From contig JAFEKR010000002.1 in NCBI GenBank assembly GCA_019022495.1, forward strand, positions 2,232,001 to 2,296,000: a DNA stretch of 64,000 bases, in the 5' to 3' direction. Positions 48,024-59,700 of the stretch are shown here, one piece after another. Both the position numbers and the translations under genes were made by a program. Within the stretch, counting starts at the first letter, position 1. Each line of letters begins with the position of its first letter. The notes below the pieces were generated by a model, which was given only the letters and a program-made list of their open reading frames with translations, did no database searches and had not been told where the DNA came from. Source of the DNA: Epichloe hybrida. Its lineage: Eukaryota; Ascomycota; Sordariomycetes; Hypocreales; Clavicipitaceae.

Positions 48024-48547
48024 TCACGCCTCTAGGTTCGTAATGTCGTCGACCTTCTTGGCGCTCGCGCTGGTGGTGTCAAACTCGTAGCCCAGCCACT
48101 CCCTGGCCAGTCGTCGCGCGAGCTCCAGCCCGACGACGCGCTCGCCCATGCACAGTACTTGGGCGTTGTTGCTGAGCACGCTGCGCTCAACGCTGAAGCT
48201 GTCATGGGCAGTTACGGCACGGATCCCCCTGACTTTGTTGGCCGCAATGGCAACTCCGAGACCTGTCCCGCAGATGAGCAGAGCTCGATCGGCCTTGCCT
48301 TCTGCGACGAGACGGGCGGCGGCGGCTGCTCGTAGCGGGTAGGAAGTCTTGTCCGAGGGTTCGTTCGAGCCAACGTCAATAACTTCGGTGACGCTGTCAT
48401 CGGATTCAAAGTCGCGCTTGATGACGTTCTTGTATGACACTCCGGCTTCCTGGAATTGTTGGTTTCATCAGTACCCGTTTCCGTGGTGATGCCTCAGCAC
48501 AGAGGACTTACATCGCAGCCCATGACGATTCTCCACGTCGGTGACAT
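48024..48547 (-). CDS. RpiB/LacAB-family sugar-phosphate isomerase
   Basis: Two exons on the minus strand, 48547-48512 and 48449-48024; 62-bp intron (GTAAGT...TTCCAG, branch ACTGATG). Product 153 residues, normal for RpiB. The N-terminus [20 protein letters not shown] gives the GCDxAG phosphate/active-site loop, joined only after splicing. [20 protein letters not shown] holds the catalytic Cys and the anion-hole GTGxG. The [26 protein letters not shown] stretch follows. RpiB-family members isomerise ribose-5-P, allose-6-P or, as EryI, D-erythrulose-4-P. Beside a TIM-like isomerase and a DhaK-type kinase, the tetrulose option is attractive, but ribose-5-P isomerase activity cannot be excluded. 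Confidence 0.88.
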
Positions 48548-49363
48548 TGTAACGAGTAGTGATGATGTGATAATATGAGGAAACGTGCCACTTCGAGAGT
48601 CAATGGGATGCTTTCAAGATGTCCAGTTTCGAAAAAAAAAAAAAAAAACTTGTTTCTTTGACAGGAATACCAGAAATGGGTTAAGAAAAGATTCAGACTG
48701 CAGGGACTCTCAAGCAAGAGTTTCGCAACCGCCACTTCAACCCCACCGTCCGGCATCGCAGGCTTTTCTCTCATCGGTTTCCCTCTATATAATACTCCAG
48801 TATCATCGGACCCCCTCCAAAGGAAGCCAGTGCGTATGTACATGTGTGCAGTTTCTGTTTGTCTGTCGCCCGTCGACGTACATGGGGGTCTCGATGGCGG
48901 GCTTCCTAAAATGGAAAGCCGACCGCCCTCCTGGGGCGAGAGCTTCAAGCTAAGACGGATTTGATGTCATGAGAACAGCAATGAGGGGCAGAATATGCGG
49001 AGCCTTGTAAGAAAAAATACCAGGAACCAAGGACTCGTTTGCGGGAGCTTTGCGCCTGAGAGGATGGATCAAAAACAGTTGTGCTACGGCGGCGTGAAAG
49101 CCGTCCTAATTCATGAGGGACCCCGGTGTCTCGCGCTTCGTCCTCATTGACGAGCTCCGAGCTGCGGAAGAAGCGATCCCAGAATGCTGATTCTCTCTTG
49201 GTGGTAACCCTCCCCATACTCTCTTTGATGTACTTTTCTTTCGCAAATGCCCTTTTGCTGTGAGCTTGCCGTGAGCTTGCTGTGAGCTTGCTGATAACAT
49301 TCGGAATTGCGCTCACGCGTGTTCTCTTTCTGTTGCTTTGCTTTTTGCCAAACTTTGTTCACC
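48548..49363. other. Divergent promoter region of the RpiB and kinase genes
   Basis: About 816 bp between divergent starts. It contains an A run at 48633-48648 and a short GTGAGCTTGC(T/C) triplicate at 49259-49291, just upstream of the kinase start. Probable shared regulatory region. Confidence 0.55.
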
Positions 49364-51139
49364 ATGTCGAAACGACATCTTTTCAACTCGCCTGACGGCC
49401 TCGTCAACAAAGCCCTTAGGGGAATCATCACCTACAACCCCAGCCTGAGCTTGGATGAGGCAAATCGAGTCGTCTACGACACCACCTACGATACGAACAA
49501 AGTCAGCATTATCAGTGGCGGCGGATCTGGTCACGAGCCAGCATGGGCTGGGTACGTCGGCAGCAACATGCTCGCTGCTTCCGTTCAGGGAGACATCTTT
49601 GCCAGTCCCAGCACCAAGCAGATTCTTGCGGGTGTCGAGGCTGTTCCCAGTGACAAGGGCACCATTCTCGTCATCACCAATTATACGGGCGACTGCCTTC
49701 ACTTCGGCCTGGCCAAGGAGAAAGCCAATGCTCGCGGACACAACTGCCGCATGATCATTTGCGGAGACGATGTTTCCGTGGGCAGGAAGGGCAGCATGGT
49801 AGGCCGACGTGGGTTGGCCGGCCAGATTGCCGTTCTCAAAGTCATGGGCGGTGCCGCCGGAGCCGGAGCATCGCTCGACGACGTCTACCATCTCGGCGTT
49901 GCCTTTTCGCAGCAGATTGTGTCCATCGCCGCAACACTGGATCATTGTCACGTCCCGGGCCGCACCGAGCATGGAATGCTCAATGAAGACGAGGTCGAGA
50001 TTGGCACTGGTCCTCACAACGAGCCAGGTTACAGGAAACTGTCTCCTGCGCCGTCTCCGCCCGAGCTCATCAAGCAAGTCCTGACGCATTGCCTGGACGA
50101 GAACGACCCTGAGCGTGACTACGTCAAGTTCGCCCCGGGTGACGAGGCCATCCTGCTCGCCAGCAACTTTGGCGGCATGTCGCATCTCGAGATGAGCGCC
50201 CTCGTTGATGAGCTGCTCGAGCAACTGGAGCAAGAGTGGAAGATGGAGCCCGTCCGGGTCTGCGCCGGCTTTCTGGAAACCTCTCTCAACGCGCCTGCCT
50301 TTTCTGTGTCCGTCATCAACATCACCGCTGCTGCGAAGAAGTGCAAATACTCCGTCGAGGAGATCAAGTCCTTCTTTGACGCCAGGACCAACACCCACTG
50401 GGAGTCCATGGCTGGCTCCCAGGCGAAGCGACGCAGCCGAAAGGAGCAGCTGGTCCTGGCTCCGACAGAAGAGCCCAAGAAGACTGTGGACGATGAGCGC
50501 GACTTGAAAATCGACGCCGCCGTTCTCGAAACCATGCTTCGCAATGCATGCACCCAGCTTGTGGAAGCTGAGCCCGACCTGACGAAATGGGACACCATCA
50601 TGGGAGACGGCGACTGCGGTGAAACCCTCAAGACCGGCGCGACCGGCCTACTCGCCGCGCTCGATCAGGGCCTCGCAAAGTCCGGCTCGGTTGTCAAGGC
50701 CCTCCTGGAACTCGAGGACATTGTCGAGAGCAAAATGGGTGGTACACTAGGAGGCATTCTGGGCATCTTCTTCGTCTCGTTACGAAGCGCCGTCGAGAGC
50801 AACATTGACATGGCCGGCACAGAAGGCCCCGTTGCTCTCTGGGCCAAGTCTCTATCTACAGCTCTAGCCAGCCTGCGGCAGTACACTCCCGCCAAGGTTG
50901 GAGATCGCACTGTCATGGACACACTGATTCCTTTCGCGGATGCCATGAGCAAGTCTGGCTTCGACGACGGCGTTCAGGCCGCCATCGATGGAGCGGAGGC
51001 CACCAAGGAGATGACACCAAAGCTGGGAAGAGCGACGTATGTTGGCGCAGGCCTGTCAGATTCTCAGGAGCTTCCCCCCGATCCTGGTGCCTGGGGTGCA
51101 ATGGTTGCAATCCGGGGATTGCACAGTGTATGGGCCTAA
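49364..51139 (+). CDS. Dihydroxyacetone/erythrulose kinase (ATP-type DhaK-DhaL fusion)
   Basis: Single exon, 591 residues from the ATG at 49364 (MSKRHLFNSPDGLVNKALRG); an upstream in-frame ATG at 49307 would add 19 leader-like residues. DhaK domain, residues 1-about 340: ISGGGSGHEPAWAGYVG, GTILVITNYTGDCLHFGLA, and His218 in IGTGPHNEPGYRK, which binds the ketose covalently. DhaL domain, about 385-591: GDGDCGETLKTGA with Mg-ATP Asp residues, SKMGGTLGGILGIFF, GDRTVMDTLIP, and GRATYVGAG near the end. Fungal DAKs of this length are ATP-dependent. Substrate can be dihydroxyacetone (glycerol pathway) or erythrulose (Yarrowia EYK1, mycobacterial LerK). The divergent RpiB gene and the TIM-like gene behind it favour the latter as a hypothesis. 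Confidence 0.95.
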   Translation: MSKRHLFNSPDGLVNKALRGIITYNPSLSLDEANRVVYDTTYDTNKVSIISGGGSGHEPAWAGYVGSNMLAASVQGDIFASPSTKQILAGVEAVPSDKGTILVITNYTGDCLHFGLAKEKANARGHNCRMIICGDDVSVGRKGSMVGRRGLAGQIAVLKVMGGAAGAGASLDDVYHLGVAFSQQIVSIAATLDHCHVPGRTEHGMLNEDEVEIGTGPHNEPGYRKLSPAPSPPELIKQVLTHCLDENDPERDYVKFAPGDEAILLASNFGGMSHLEMSALVDELLEQLEQEWKMEPVRVCAGFLETSLNAPAFSVSVINITAAAKKCKYSVEEIKSFFDARTNTHWESMAGSQAKRRSRKEQLVLAPTEEPKKTVDDERDLKIDAAVLETMLRNACTQLVEAEPDLTKWDTIMGDGDCGETLKTGATGLLAALDQGLAKSGSVVKALLELEDIVESKMGGTLGGILGIFFVSLRSAVESNIDMAGTEGPVALWAKSLSTALASLRQYTPAKVGDRTVMDTLIPFADAMSKSGFDDGVQAAIDGAEATKEMTPKLGRATYVGAGLSDSQELPPDPGAWGAMVAIRGLHSVWA

Positions 51140-54100
51140 AAACTGTTACATTTGTGATGAAGCGGATAGCACAGGGAACCTGGCGCTCGTAATATTGATC
51201 TTTATTCCACTGGATTCAATCGCGATTTGCGTCTCGATGTGACTTTTGCGTTTCTCGATGTGACGGGTGGCTTTACGCTAGCCCAGCCGCCCGTCTCTTT
51301 CTCTGTAACCTTTTCTCCCATCCCATGGTTTTTATTATTATTACAGACACCTCTGCAAGAGATGGCTTGATCGCCTCCCGGTTCGACAGGTTTTCAGCTG
51401 ACAGTGTCGGCCCTCAGCTTACATACAGCGCGAGCGACTCATGGAGAATCATTGTGCATGCGACACAGCACGCCATCCCGCTGATCTCAGTCAATTTCAG
51501 CCAGAGTTCGCGTGGCACAGTTGCGGTTCGCCCCGCTGGCTGGGTGGTATTGCCAGTCCCAATCTCAACAAATCCTGGCAGCGAGGGGGCCGGCATTGTC
51601 AGCCAGGGAAAAGCTGACACGAGGAGTCGTCAAGACTGGGATACGGACTGGATCTGGCGCCAGTCTTTTTTTTTTCTTTTTTTTTTTGCTTCTTTCTTCT
51701 TCCTCTTCTTCGCCCCTTTTTTGTGGCGATATGGTCAATTGTCCAAGACATCTTCCTCCCTCATACCACCCCCTGAGAGAACTCGTGTGGGCCGAAAAGG
51801 TCATGTCCTGGGTCCCTTGAAAATCAAAGAGAGTTTTCTTCGACTTGGACATTACATATTTGACCGTTACCAGGGGCCTCGAACCAAAGACTTCGAATCA
51901 ATGTGATGTGAATGGACAGCTGGAAGGGCGGGAGGACCCAATCCCGAGCAGTAGTAGTAGTAGTTACTCCGAGATGACAAATTTGTCTGTCTCTCACAGA
52001 CACCCGTAGCATTGTGACGGCGGGCCGGCGGGCCGGCGGGCACTAATCATTGCTTGGACCATGTACACACTCCGTACTTACTCGGTAGACGGACCTATCT
52101 GAGGACGCGCTCGAGTAATCGCACCGCTGGAAATGATGAAGAATCTTCCACCCCGGTTAGGTTCATACCGAGAAACATGTTCCAGCACACGGGATCGATC
52201 TGTGACTTTGAACGTTGGGCTGGTTGGCCGTCGTGCTCCTATCGATACCGCCCTCCCCAGTTCTTGCAAGAGAGGCGCTGCCAGACACGGCCGTCCTTAT
52301 TACGTTATACTACTCCGTAATATGCAGCGTGCTGGAGAGAGAGAGTTAATAAGTTTGATCACCACACTGATGCACTATCCCCCCGGCCAGTGATCTGCAT
52401 CTCCGCCAGCATCACAGGGCTAGTCAACAATGACAGGAGGGATACCGGTGGGCGAATGACAAATACTCACCTGGCCAACAAGGTGACATTACCTAGTCAA
52501 GGAAGGCTTCAGGCATACGCTAGAAGCAGCGTTCCCCTCAGTGTGTGTGGTCGTGTGTTCAAACGAAAGGCTAAATGGGCAATGCCGCGCCGTCATCATG
52601 TATGAATAGGTGTGGTTACGTATTACCTGTACTCCATAATCCGAGGCGACAACTTTGCCAGACGAAATAATGGCCGGCCGAACGCGCAGTGTTGCTCAGA
52701 TTGTGGCCAGCCGATTGGCTTGGGCCAAGGAGCTGTGGTATTACAGTATTCCCACGCGAAGAAGCCAAGTCAGTAACTGTACTACAGGTATTGTGACCCC
52801 CTGTCAAGATACAGCATTCAGTTGAGTGTAACACGCCTCCCACGTCTACGGACTAGATCAAGGGATATCCCAGCGCTCCGGTTAGGTTGGAATACCTGCG
52901 ACAATGCCATTCGCTAGATGCTCTGAAATTCTGGACCTGAGAAACACGAGGTGCATGCTGCTCATCTTGGGGCTGCCTCTGATCATAGATGCTTTATTTT
53001 GTCTGTTCGGTGGGCTTCAATCAGCCAGTTGACGTAAGTGTCCGAGGAGTCAAGGACGTACCGATTCTCACCCCTGCTTGGGTATCCGTAGAGTCTCTAA
53101 TACGTACTCCGTAATCCGTACACCTTATGAATGACTTCGGGGCCAGTGCTCCGTAATTGGCCTTCATGCACACAAATGAACAGGTTCCATGTCTTTTGTT
53201 TTTGGCCTTGATGGTACCAACAAAAATATCTGATCGAATTACAATGTTCGATGTATTTTGCCCGCGACTTCATTTTGAGTACACATCACACATAGTCGAG
53301 CGTCAGCGAAGGCGTAGGGAATGTAGAGATCAGATTTGTTTCCATTTTGCCCACTATAGCGCTCTCAAGTGATAGGTTCTCGTTCGAGGAAGCCGGCAAA
53401 TTTCGGGGCTCATAGACTGCGACAAATTCGACAATATGTGCGGGTTCTGTCGTTGCTGTGAGCAGGAACGCAACTTCACCAGATGTGACTACAGTCTGGA
53501 CGTGTACGGATTACGCGGTAATAATGAGAGGACTGTTTTTAGGTACTTGCAAGTGTCAGGTGATTGGATCGAAGGCTGGATTTAGTCCCCACCAGACACT
53601 TTCCTCGCAATTTTATGAGGTGGTACAATGATGTCAATGATGTCGTGACGAACGAGGGAGACAATTGGTCGTCATGTTGGCAAAGTTGCGAGAATCAACT
53701 TCATCAGTCGAACAAGGGTCTCGAACGTCTCCCTTTGCTATGGCAGAGAGTCGGCCTTTCCGGTGAGCTGCACTTGTTATTTGACATCCGATGCTCCCAA
53801 TTTCCTTGTAGTGGCCAAAGCGCTCCTGGAAAAAGCACCGTTTTCTTGAGAAGGCGAAGCCATACCTACACGGGTCGAGCCAGGTCATTTGGCGTCAGGG
53901 TCGTCATTAATTCTGGCCAGCTAGGATAGTGTCATGGCGTCTCCTCGGATAGGCATCATTTGACAACGACACCACCAGACGAGAAGTTGGGCCGGGCCAG
54001 CCCCCCAATGTCGAACTGCCCGTCATTGCACGGCGTGTGCGGACGATGGTCCATGGCGTCCTTGGTGGCTAGCCAGCATCCAACAAAGGATTGGCATGTT

Positions 54101-56760
54101 AGACACTTTCAGCCTTGAAGTTGTGACAACATCTCCCGCAAGTCCAGTGCAGCTTCGTATGCGATCGCTTGTACTTCACCAAGAGACTGATGCCCTCGAA
54201 GTAACATCGATACTATTGCCACTGAACGATTTCCGGCTCTGTGGGTAGGTGGACAAGTTGGAAAGAAGCCGAACAGTGCGAGACTTTATTTGTTGTCGCT
54301 GAAGCTATCACCATACCCTATGCTTCACAGTGATGCTGTTTTGGCTTTTCCTCCTAATCGCTTTGATTGCCTGGTCAGCACTCGGAGTAGGAAGGAAAGT
54401 CTTTCCTGCTCAGAAGTAGCCGTTCGCCGACACAAACGTTTGACTTTACCTTGATCTTGTTTCTAGTGCATCATTCATATTCGATCGTTATTTTGCCCAC
54501 ATGGAATCTCGTGCTTGTGGTGAGCCAGGAGTATAATGACGCACCCCAGGTTCACAATGAAAAGAACCTCCGTCCACGACGCAAATCGTTCATTCTATAT
54601 TCGAAGGGTATAATTGACTCAATATCGCTCTCCTCGATGTCAAGTCGCAAGCTCGCATCGGTTCTCAGATTAGCCTCAAGAAAACTGACACCACTTTCCT
54701 GCCTTGTTCAAGGTCGTGACCGTGACAGCGGATTGCGGTTAGCAAAAAAGCCGGTATCGTTTAGGCTGGAGTGGAGTTGTATGTACTATACTTCTGGTGT
54801 GAACCAGAGTATGTCTTCGCATGCATGGACTTTCCGAATGTCCAGATTCCATTCTCAGTTACCCAGAGTCATGAGCGCAGCATCTGAAAGTTTCACGTGG
54901 ATTGTTTCCTGCCATTGAAAGTCGTATCAATTTCACATTGTTCCACAGTCTCAAGTTCGCGTGGATTGTGACATGATCGAAGACTGTGGGAATGCGGAAT
55001 TTACGGACTTCGGCGTGGGTTGTCTCGCTGATGAACAACCGATGCTTCTTGAAGGTTGAGCATGGGGCTAACGCATTGTCTCACATATACTGGCGCTACG
55101 GAACGGAACAGTAGCACTACCTACATAACGATTCTAAGTCCTTGGTCCACAAGGCGGGTTGTTCATTCTGGTACGTTAGCATGATTTGTTATTTGTTGCA
55201 GAGATTGGGCAAAATAGGCGATATCAAGCGGAAGACCCTCGGATCGAATATTGCGAGAAGTCACTATTCAACGATTCATACCAACTGCCAACACGCTTTG
55301 TATCTTGTGCGACTTGATCACCATGATAGGACGGGAAGCTTCCCTGTTCTTTGCTGGGTCGCACCATCCATCTGGAGGTTGGCTCTACCACTCCCACTGT
55401 GCTGGGTCAGCCTGCACTGCGACTCCATAACAATGTGGCTTGACCCAGTAAGATGGATTAGCCATATGATTGTGCTACAGTTCAAACAGTGGACATCTGC
55501 TGCTCATCAAGTTGTGGAAGCTCGAACGGAGACATGATTGGTACAGTCCCAAGATTCTGAAAGTGTGACAAGCGAACCGAGAAGCGTGCTCAGGGATAGT
55601 ATATCGCTGGTGTAACGGGAGAAATCATACGCGACGTCGAGTGCTCGCTAAGAGCAGTTAGTAAAGGAGAAGGAAAGCAAAGCCCAGCCCAAGTATGTTG
55701 GGGCGGCGTATTGAACCGAAGCCAACAATTTGTATTTTAGTAAATTCAACATCGAGGATGCGTTCAGCATGTCTATCCCGGATGGCCGAGTAGGATGGTT
55801 CAACTGTGACAAGAGCTTTGACTTGGTCTCTCTCTGGCCGACCGTCTTTCGTTTTGCGCGTACACGGTTGTGTAATGTGGTGCTTTTCTGTGTTCTTCCC
55901 TTCCCTGCCATTTCAAAACATCCGCAGTCGACTCCGTACAGAGCTTCTTGCTGCCACAGATCCGTAAGTACATCGAATAAGCAATAGAAACCCATCGATA
56001 GCATGTGACGCCTACGTGCGATCCAAGGGCTCAACCGTCTTCATACCAGGTTGGGGGAGGGGTCTAGATCATGCCCTGTTGAGACGATGAAGTCCGACCC
56101 TTTTCGCAATTGTTGTTGACGGTAGAAGTTCCCTCCCTCCACTCGGCGATGGCAATTTCGGCCAAATACAATGACATGGGAAAGCTGCATACATACGCCT
56201 CTCTTTAGGTGAAGTCACCTGTTCGTCTGGTGTGGCTGCCCGCTCCCTTGCCTCAATTAAGGTGCCGTGCTTGCTCGGTGGCGGTGGGAGGTCCGTACCT
56301 TGCATGAGACCAATACAGGAGGTCCGTTCGCTGCCACACTTCGTATTTTGTACGGCGGAGACGATGATTTCGCAACCTGGAGCAACTTGCTTAGTTCCTC
56401 TCTAAGAACCGCAGACTAGACTAGGCACCCAAGATCTCGACCAAAGAGGTACTAGTGTCAGTGATTAAACGATTCAATGCCCAACTTGCATCAAGAGATC
56501 AAGTATTCGACTTCATCTGCTCCTAGCACAAAGAAGCCTAAGCCTCGTGTATCAGCCTCGTACGGAGTACATATGTACATTCAACCTTTACGGGAGCACG
56601 ATGACGATGGGGAATTGAAAGGGCAGGCCAGAGGAACGGTGGCGTCGAGCCCGATGCGAGTAGAGTCATGGAGTCAGCTTCCCCCATACAATGTAAGCGT
56701 CAACGGATCACAACAGCGCGCCGACACCCTGGCCCATGTGCCCCTGACAGGAGAGAAGCA
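51140..56760. other. Long gene-free region, left part
   Basis: No ORF with recognisable domain, signal peptide or splicing pattern; the longest (51325-51906) is low-complexity, with poly-F from a T run. Small features: (AGT)n at about 51950-51964, a (GGCGGGCC)n run at 52018-52040, and TACGGAGTA-type motifs at 52311, 53105 and 56561. Confidence 0.5.
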
Positions 56761-59700
56761 GGCCACGCCGAGTAGCTAGGGTGAGGGTGTCACTCGTTAG
56801 GTGTGTGTTGCTTTTAGCCTGACTTTCCTTTGTTTGCCTGTGACCAGATTGATTTGGTGAAGGAATTCGGGTACGTTGGGTACAAGTTGCGGGGTGAGAA
56901 CGAGCCAAGTACATAGGCAGAATTCAGGAAGGCGTATCCCGCCACCTGGCAGCTGGCAGGCAGCTGGCAGGCAGCTGGCAGACTTGCGTGCCTGCTTATT
57001 ACTGTAACTGCACAGCTGACACTACCGTTTCCGCGTTTCTTGCCAACAAAGACTGACCACCAGCATACATAAGCAAGCTTTTGTGGTTCGCAACAATACC
57101 GGACCATACTAACTTCTCGGCCGATAGATTGCATTACAGGCGTTGACGCCCGACGCCAATGGCAATAGCAACACTCGCATCGCATTGCATGGCTTTGATG
57201 TTCATTGACACACTCGGGATTCGTCGTCCAGTTGCCAATGCAAGGTCTCGGGATCTGAGCCCTGTATTGCACCTGCCACTTCTTCACGTCTCAGGCAACT
57301 TGGAATGAGGTGCAGCTGGAGAGGAGACCGTTTGTCCGTGGTACCGCCACATCGCCACTTGTTCAGTTGTTCAGGCACATTCACGAACGAGCTGTGGCGA
57401 CATACTGGATAAGCAAGTCAACATGGTAGGGCAACCTGGTCAGTCAGCCACCCCTGCTTTGCACAACATCATCTCATCTCGCCCTTGTACAGAGTATACG
57501 GACGCCAGCTGCAGATCGGCTTCTGCAGGCGGAGATGGTGCAACGGTTGAGCCTACCTCGCCACATCCTCCAAAGCATCGGATTCTGTGGAAGACCGGGT
57601 GTTTGCAATTTATTCATTTGCCTAGCCCTCCAATACGACATGCTAGTCTTCGGCAGTATGTACTTTATGTTGGCGACGGAGATACCAGAGCTCTGTAGAA
57701 ACAATTCCGACAGGCATCCAGCCTTTCAGATCGTCGGTATATTAAGACGAAACGCCCATCGTGAGTGTCTGGAAATCATGAGAGCTGATCACGGCTTATG
57801 CCTCCCGAAAGCCACCTTGCAGCTGTTGGAACCCTTTTAATCTCTAGCTTGAGACGAAGGTTAAAGAGGATTTAATCAAGAGCACAAGAAAGAATCCGGA
57901 AGCGTCACAACCATCAAAGGGGAAGAAAACGTATCACTGTCACAGTTCGTACGTTGAAATCACACAAACACAGGATGCTCCTTTTTGCTTGACTCGCACT
58001 ATCAAATGAAAAGTGCAGGCTCTACACCTGACCACACACTCTGATAGCCAAGGGATAGAATAAGGTGAGACAGGCCCAGCTCAAACCCCACTTGAACTAT
58101 TGTCTCATTTAGATCAGGGCTGAAAGTGAAACAGCTAGTCAAGTCGATAAAACGTCTTCGTGGTATGTCTTCTTCTCTAATAGTCTAAATGTCTATTCGT
58201 CATGTTGTTTGTTCTCTTCCTTTTTAGCGACATGCTCTCGTTCAGTAAGCGACACACATGGTTGATGCAGCCTCAATGTGCACTTTCACAACATATCTTT
58301 TTGCCCGACTTGAGAAGTTGAGGTCATATTTGTTGGTTCTGTGCGGCGGCGGCGGCGGCACCACTATTTGCATCCACTCATCTCGAAAGCATCAACCTCG
58401 CAAATGTGCAAGGGATTGCTTGCAAGCCAAATCAAGGAGAGATCTCCGTTCTTCATTGCGTAGTTGGCCACGGTCCGTAACAAGCAAGCCAAGGAACCTG
58501 GCTCCACAAGTCGGGCTAGTAGACGGGACGAAGCAGGGGAGCACTTGAACGGACGAAATGAATGCCACCTCGACAGACCTTGAGCGCCATCAGGGTTGAT
58601 ACCATTATGACTTGGCCAAGTCAACATGCCATCGTCATTGAAATGGTGGTCAATTACGGAGTGCCTCCCACGTTTACTCCTGGGGTTGGGGTGACACTGC
58701 ACCGATCCATCTGCTTCGGATCGTGTCTGTGTGTGCCTTCAAAGACAATCTTCACTGTGCCCGTCACGGATGTGGGGTTTGAGACACTCCGATACTCCGT
58801 TCTCACGGATTGTTGACGATGCCCATGCACGCTCGCCACGCTTCACAGAGCGAGAAGCTCTTTGACAGAGCGTCTTTTACAGAGTGCTCGACATCAACTC
58901 AGAAGCATGTGCAGCTGAATCACATGTGAAGCATCTGCCATCAGCGACTGATTCACTCTTCCAAATATCCTATCAAGGACATCGGGGAGTGAAAACTCGA
59001 AATGACTGCATCTGTACCTCGCAGGCGTCGCACGGCGCTGACTACTTGCAATTGCCGCCATGAAACGTCATTTCTGCAAAAAGGAAAGGAGTGCTGTGAG
59101 AGATTGCATCGACCGGCATCCCGACACGGCACAACAGCAAAATAAAAGGGAGAAGAGAAAGGACGAAAAAAGCAACATTACGGAGGTCTGGACAGCACAT
59201 CATCCTGGTCTTAAGAATCTTGGCAAAAGGTGCAGGTAGGCGGGTGGGGGTTATGGGGGTGGACCCAGTCAAGTACCGGCTCCGATCTCTGGGACGTGGC
59301 TCCAACTTCATGGAAGTGATACAGCCACCTAATCTCGACGTCTTCCGGCAGCATCCGGCACCGAGGTGGTGGGCAACCAGGGCCAGAGGTTCACATGCAG
59401 TCTGAAGGAGCCCCCCAGCCTCCCAAAGCATCCCAAAGCATCCCAAAGCAGCCGATGGACTAAGGCCATTGACTAAGGCCGTTGCGATGCTACTGTATTA
59501 TTACGGAGTACTCCGTAGGCACTCCGTTCATTTGTTTTGTATGGCTATTCGCCCTGCACATAAAACCCGACTGCTGATACTCAGGCCCAAGCACAAAACG
59601 GAGTCGAGCTGCTTACTCCGTATAACTCCACACATCTGTGCTTTCGGAGATGATGCTCAAACAGGCTTTCCTAAGAACGGCGCGGGACGGGCAGAGAAGT

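Noticed and set aside
51840..51905. GGTTCGAGGCC string resembling a tRNA B box
   Set aside because: No matching A box or acceptor stem; no tRNA cloverleaf found here or elsewhere.
51325..51906. 193-codon ORF after the kinase gene
   Set aside because: Includes poly-Phe from a T homopolymer and no motif; probably chance.
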